Position numbers and translations under genes: made by a program. Below are positions 63,505-64,000 of a DNA stretch of 64,000 nucleotides, one piece after another. Source of the stretch: Spongiibacter pelagi (GTDB lineage Bacteria; Pseudomonadota; Gammaproteobacteria; Pseudomonadales; Spongiibacteraceae); NCBI RefSeq assembly GCF_014705705.1, contig NZ_JACXLD010000005.1:1-64000 (forward strand). The letters are read 5' to 3'. Positions within the stretch are counted from its first letter, which is position 1. Each line of letters starts with the position of its first letter. The notes beneath the pieces were generated by a model that was not told the origin of the DNA, did not search any database, and was given only the letters and a program-made list of their open reading frames with translations.

Positions 63505-64000
63505 ATGGGTCAGAAAGTACACCCGACCGGCATTCGGCTGGGAATCGTAAAAGATCACAACTCTGTTTGGTACGCGGGTAGCAAAGATTACTCTGCAAAG
63601 CTGGTTACTGATCTCGAGGTTCGTGAATACCTCCAGGAAAAACTGGCCCACGCCTCCGTGAGTCGTATTGTTATTGAGCGTCCTGCGCAAACAGCACGCA
63701 TCACTATCCACACTGCTCGCCCCGGTATTGTTATCGGTAAAAAAGGTGAAGACGTGGACAAGTTGCGCGCTGAGCTCGGTGTAAAAATGGGTGTGCCAGT
63801 GCACATCAACATCGAAGAAGTTCGCAAGCCAGATATGGATGCCAAACTGGTTGCTATGAACGTAGCTCAGCAACTTGAGCGTCGTGTTATGTTCCGTCGC
63901 GCTATGAAGCGTGTGGTTCAAAACGCACTGCGCCAAGGCGCTGAAGGTATCAAAGTACAAGTAAGCGGCCGTGTTGGCGGTGCTGAGATTGCTCGTACTG
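63505..64000 (+). CDS. rpsC: Ribosomal protein S3, 5' part (cut by window end)
   Basis: Starts at ATG 63505 behind AGGAGA, after a 14-nt gap from rplV, and stays open to the window end (165 codons of about 230). The translated start is [19 protein letters not shown]; the KH RNA-binding motif [13 protein letters not shown] is present. It would be followed by rplP. Confidence 0.97.
   Translation, partial: MGQKVHPTGIRLGIVKDHNSVWYAGSKDYSAKLVTDLEVREYLQEKLAHASVSRIVIERPAQTARITIHTARPGIVIGKKGEDVDKLRAELGVKMGVPVHINIEEVRKPDMDAKLVAMNVAQQLERRVMFRRAMKRVVQNALRQGAEGIKVQVSGRVGGAEIART

Overview
The window is chromosomal DNA of a gammaproteobacterium. The housekeeping backbone (smpB, ratA, rnfH, bamE/fur, recN, grpE-dnaK-dnaJ, dapB, carAB, greA, yhbY, rlmE, ftsH, folP, glmM, tpiA, secG, tRNA-Leu) has the order known from Pseudomonas and related marine groups. 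The tRNA-Thr/Tyr/Gly/Thr-tuf-tRNA-Trp-secE-nusG-rplKAJL-rpoBC-rpsLG-fusA-tuf-rpsJ... block is typical of gammaproteobacteria. My best guess is a marine lineage near Cellvibrionales/Spongiibacteraceae; this is inferred from gene order and protein style, not from any search.

Layout. (1) 1-7.7 kb is the edge of a surface-polysaccharide locus: the 3' end of an IS3-family element, an outer-membrane Wzi-like protein, a Wza-like SLBB exporter, a Wzz-like chain-length protein, then on the minus strand a WecA-like glycosyl-phosphate transferase and a sugar-nucleotide epimerase. (2) 7.8-11.6 kb holds the divergent polyphosphate genes ppx and ppk1, with a PHO-box-like site between them. (3) 11.6-20.1 kb holds a methyltransferase, sixA, smpB, an NSS-type transporter, ratA-rnfH, bamE/fur (divergent), a DUF2804 gene, a Phd/VapC-type toxin-antitoxin pair with a near-perfect operator palindrome, and recN with a LexA-like site. 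(4) 20.3-26.8 kb is the heat-shock block grpE-dnaK-dnaJ with two clear sigma-32 promoters, then a repeat-rich intergenic region, a YihY/BrkB membrane protein and dapB. (5) 27.1-38.6 kb is carAB-greA, yhbY, rlmE, ftsH, folP, glmM, tpiA, secG and tRNA-Leu(GAG). (6) 38.7-41.2 kb is birA-coaX-SPOR protein. (7) 41.2-64 kb is the translation/transcription super-cluster: four tRNAs, tuf, tRNA-Trp, secE-nusG, rplKA, rplJL, rpoBC, rpsL-rpsG-fusA-tuf, and the S10 operon up to a cut-off rpsC.

How it works together. Most of the window makes ribosomes, RNA polymerase and folding/proteolysis machinery, with visible control elements: a stringent-type promoter before the tRNA-tuf operon, an L10-type leader before rplJ, hairpins between rplL and rpoB, a promoter embedded in the rpoC terminator, and sigma-32 promoters for the chaperones. 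Accessory material is limited to the IS/polysaccharide end, the toxin-antitoxin cassette, the DUF2804 gene, and the structured repeats after dnaJ. I found no CRISPR array, prophage, rRNA operon or clearly new multi-gene system. The least explained sequence is the palindromic repeat cluster at 24139-24470.
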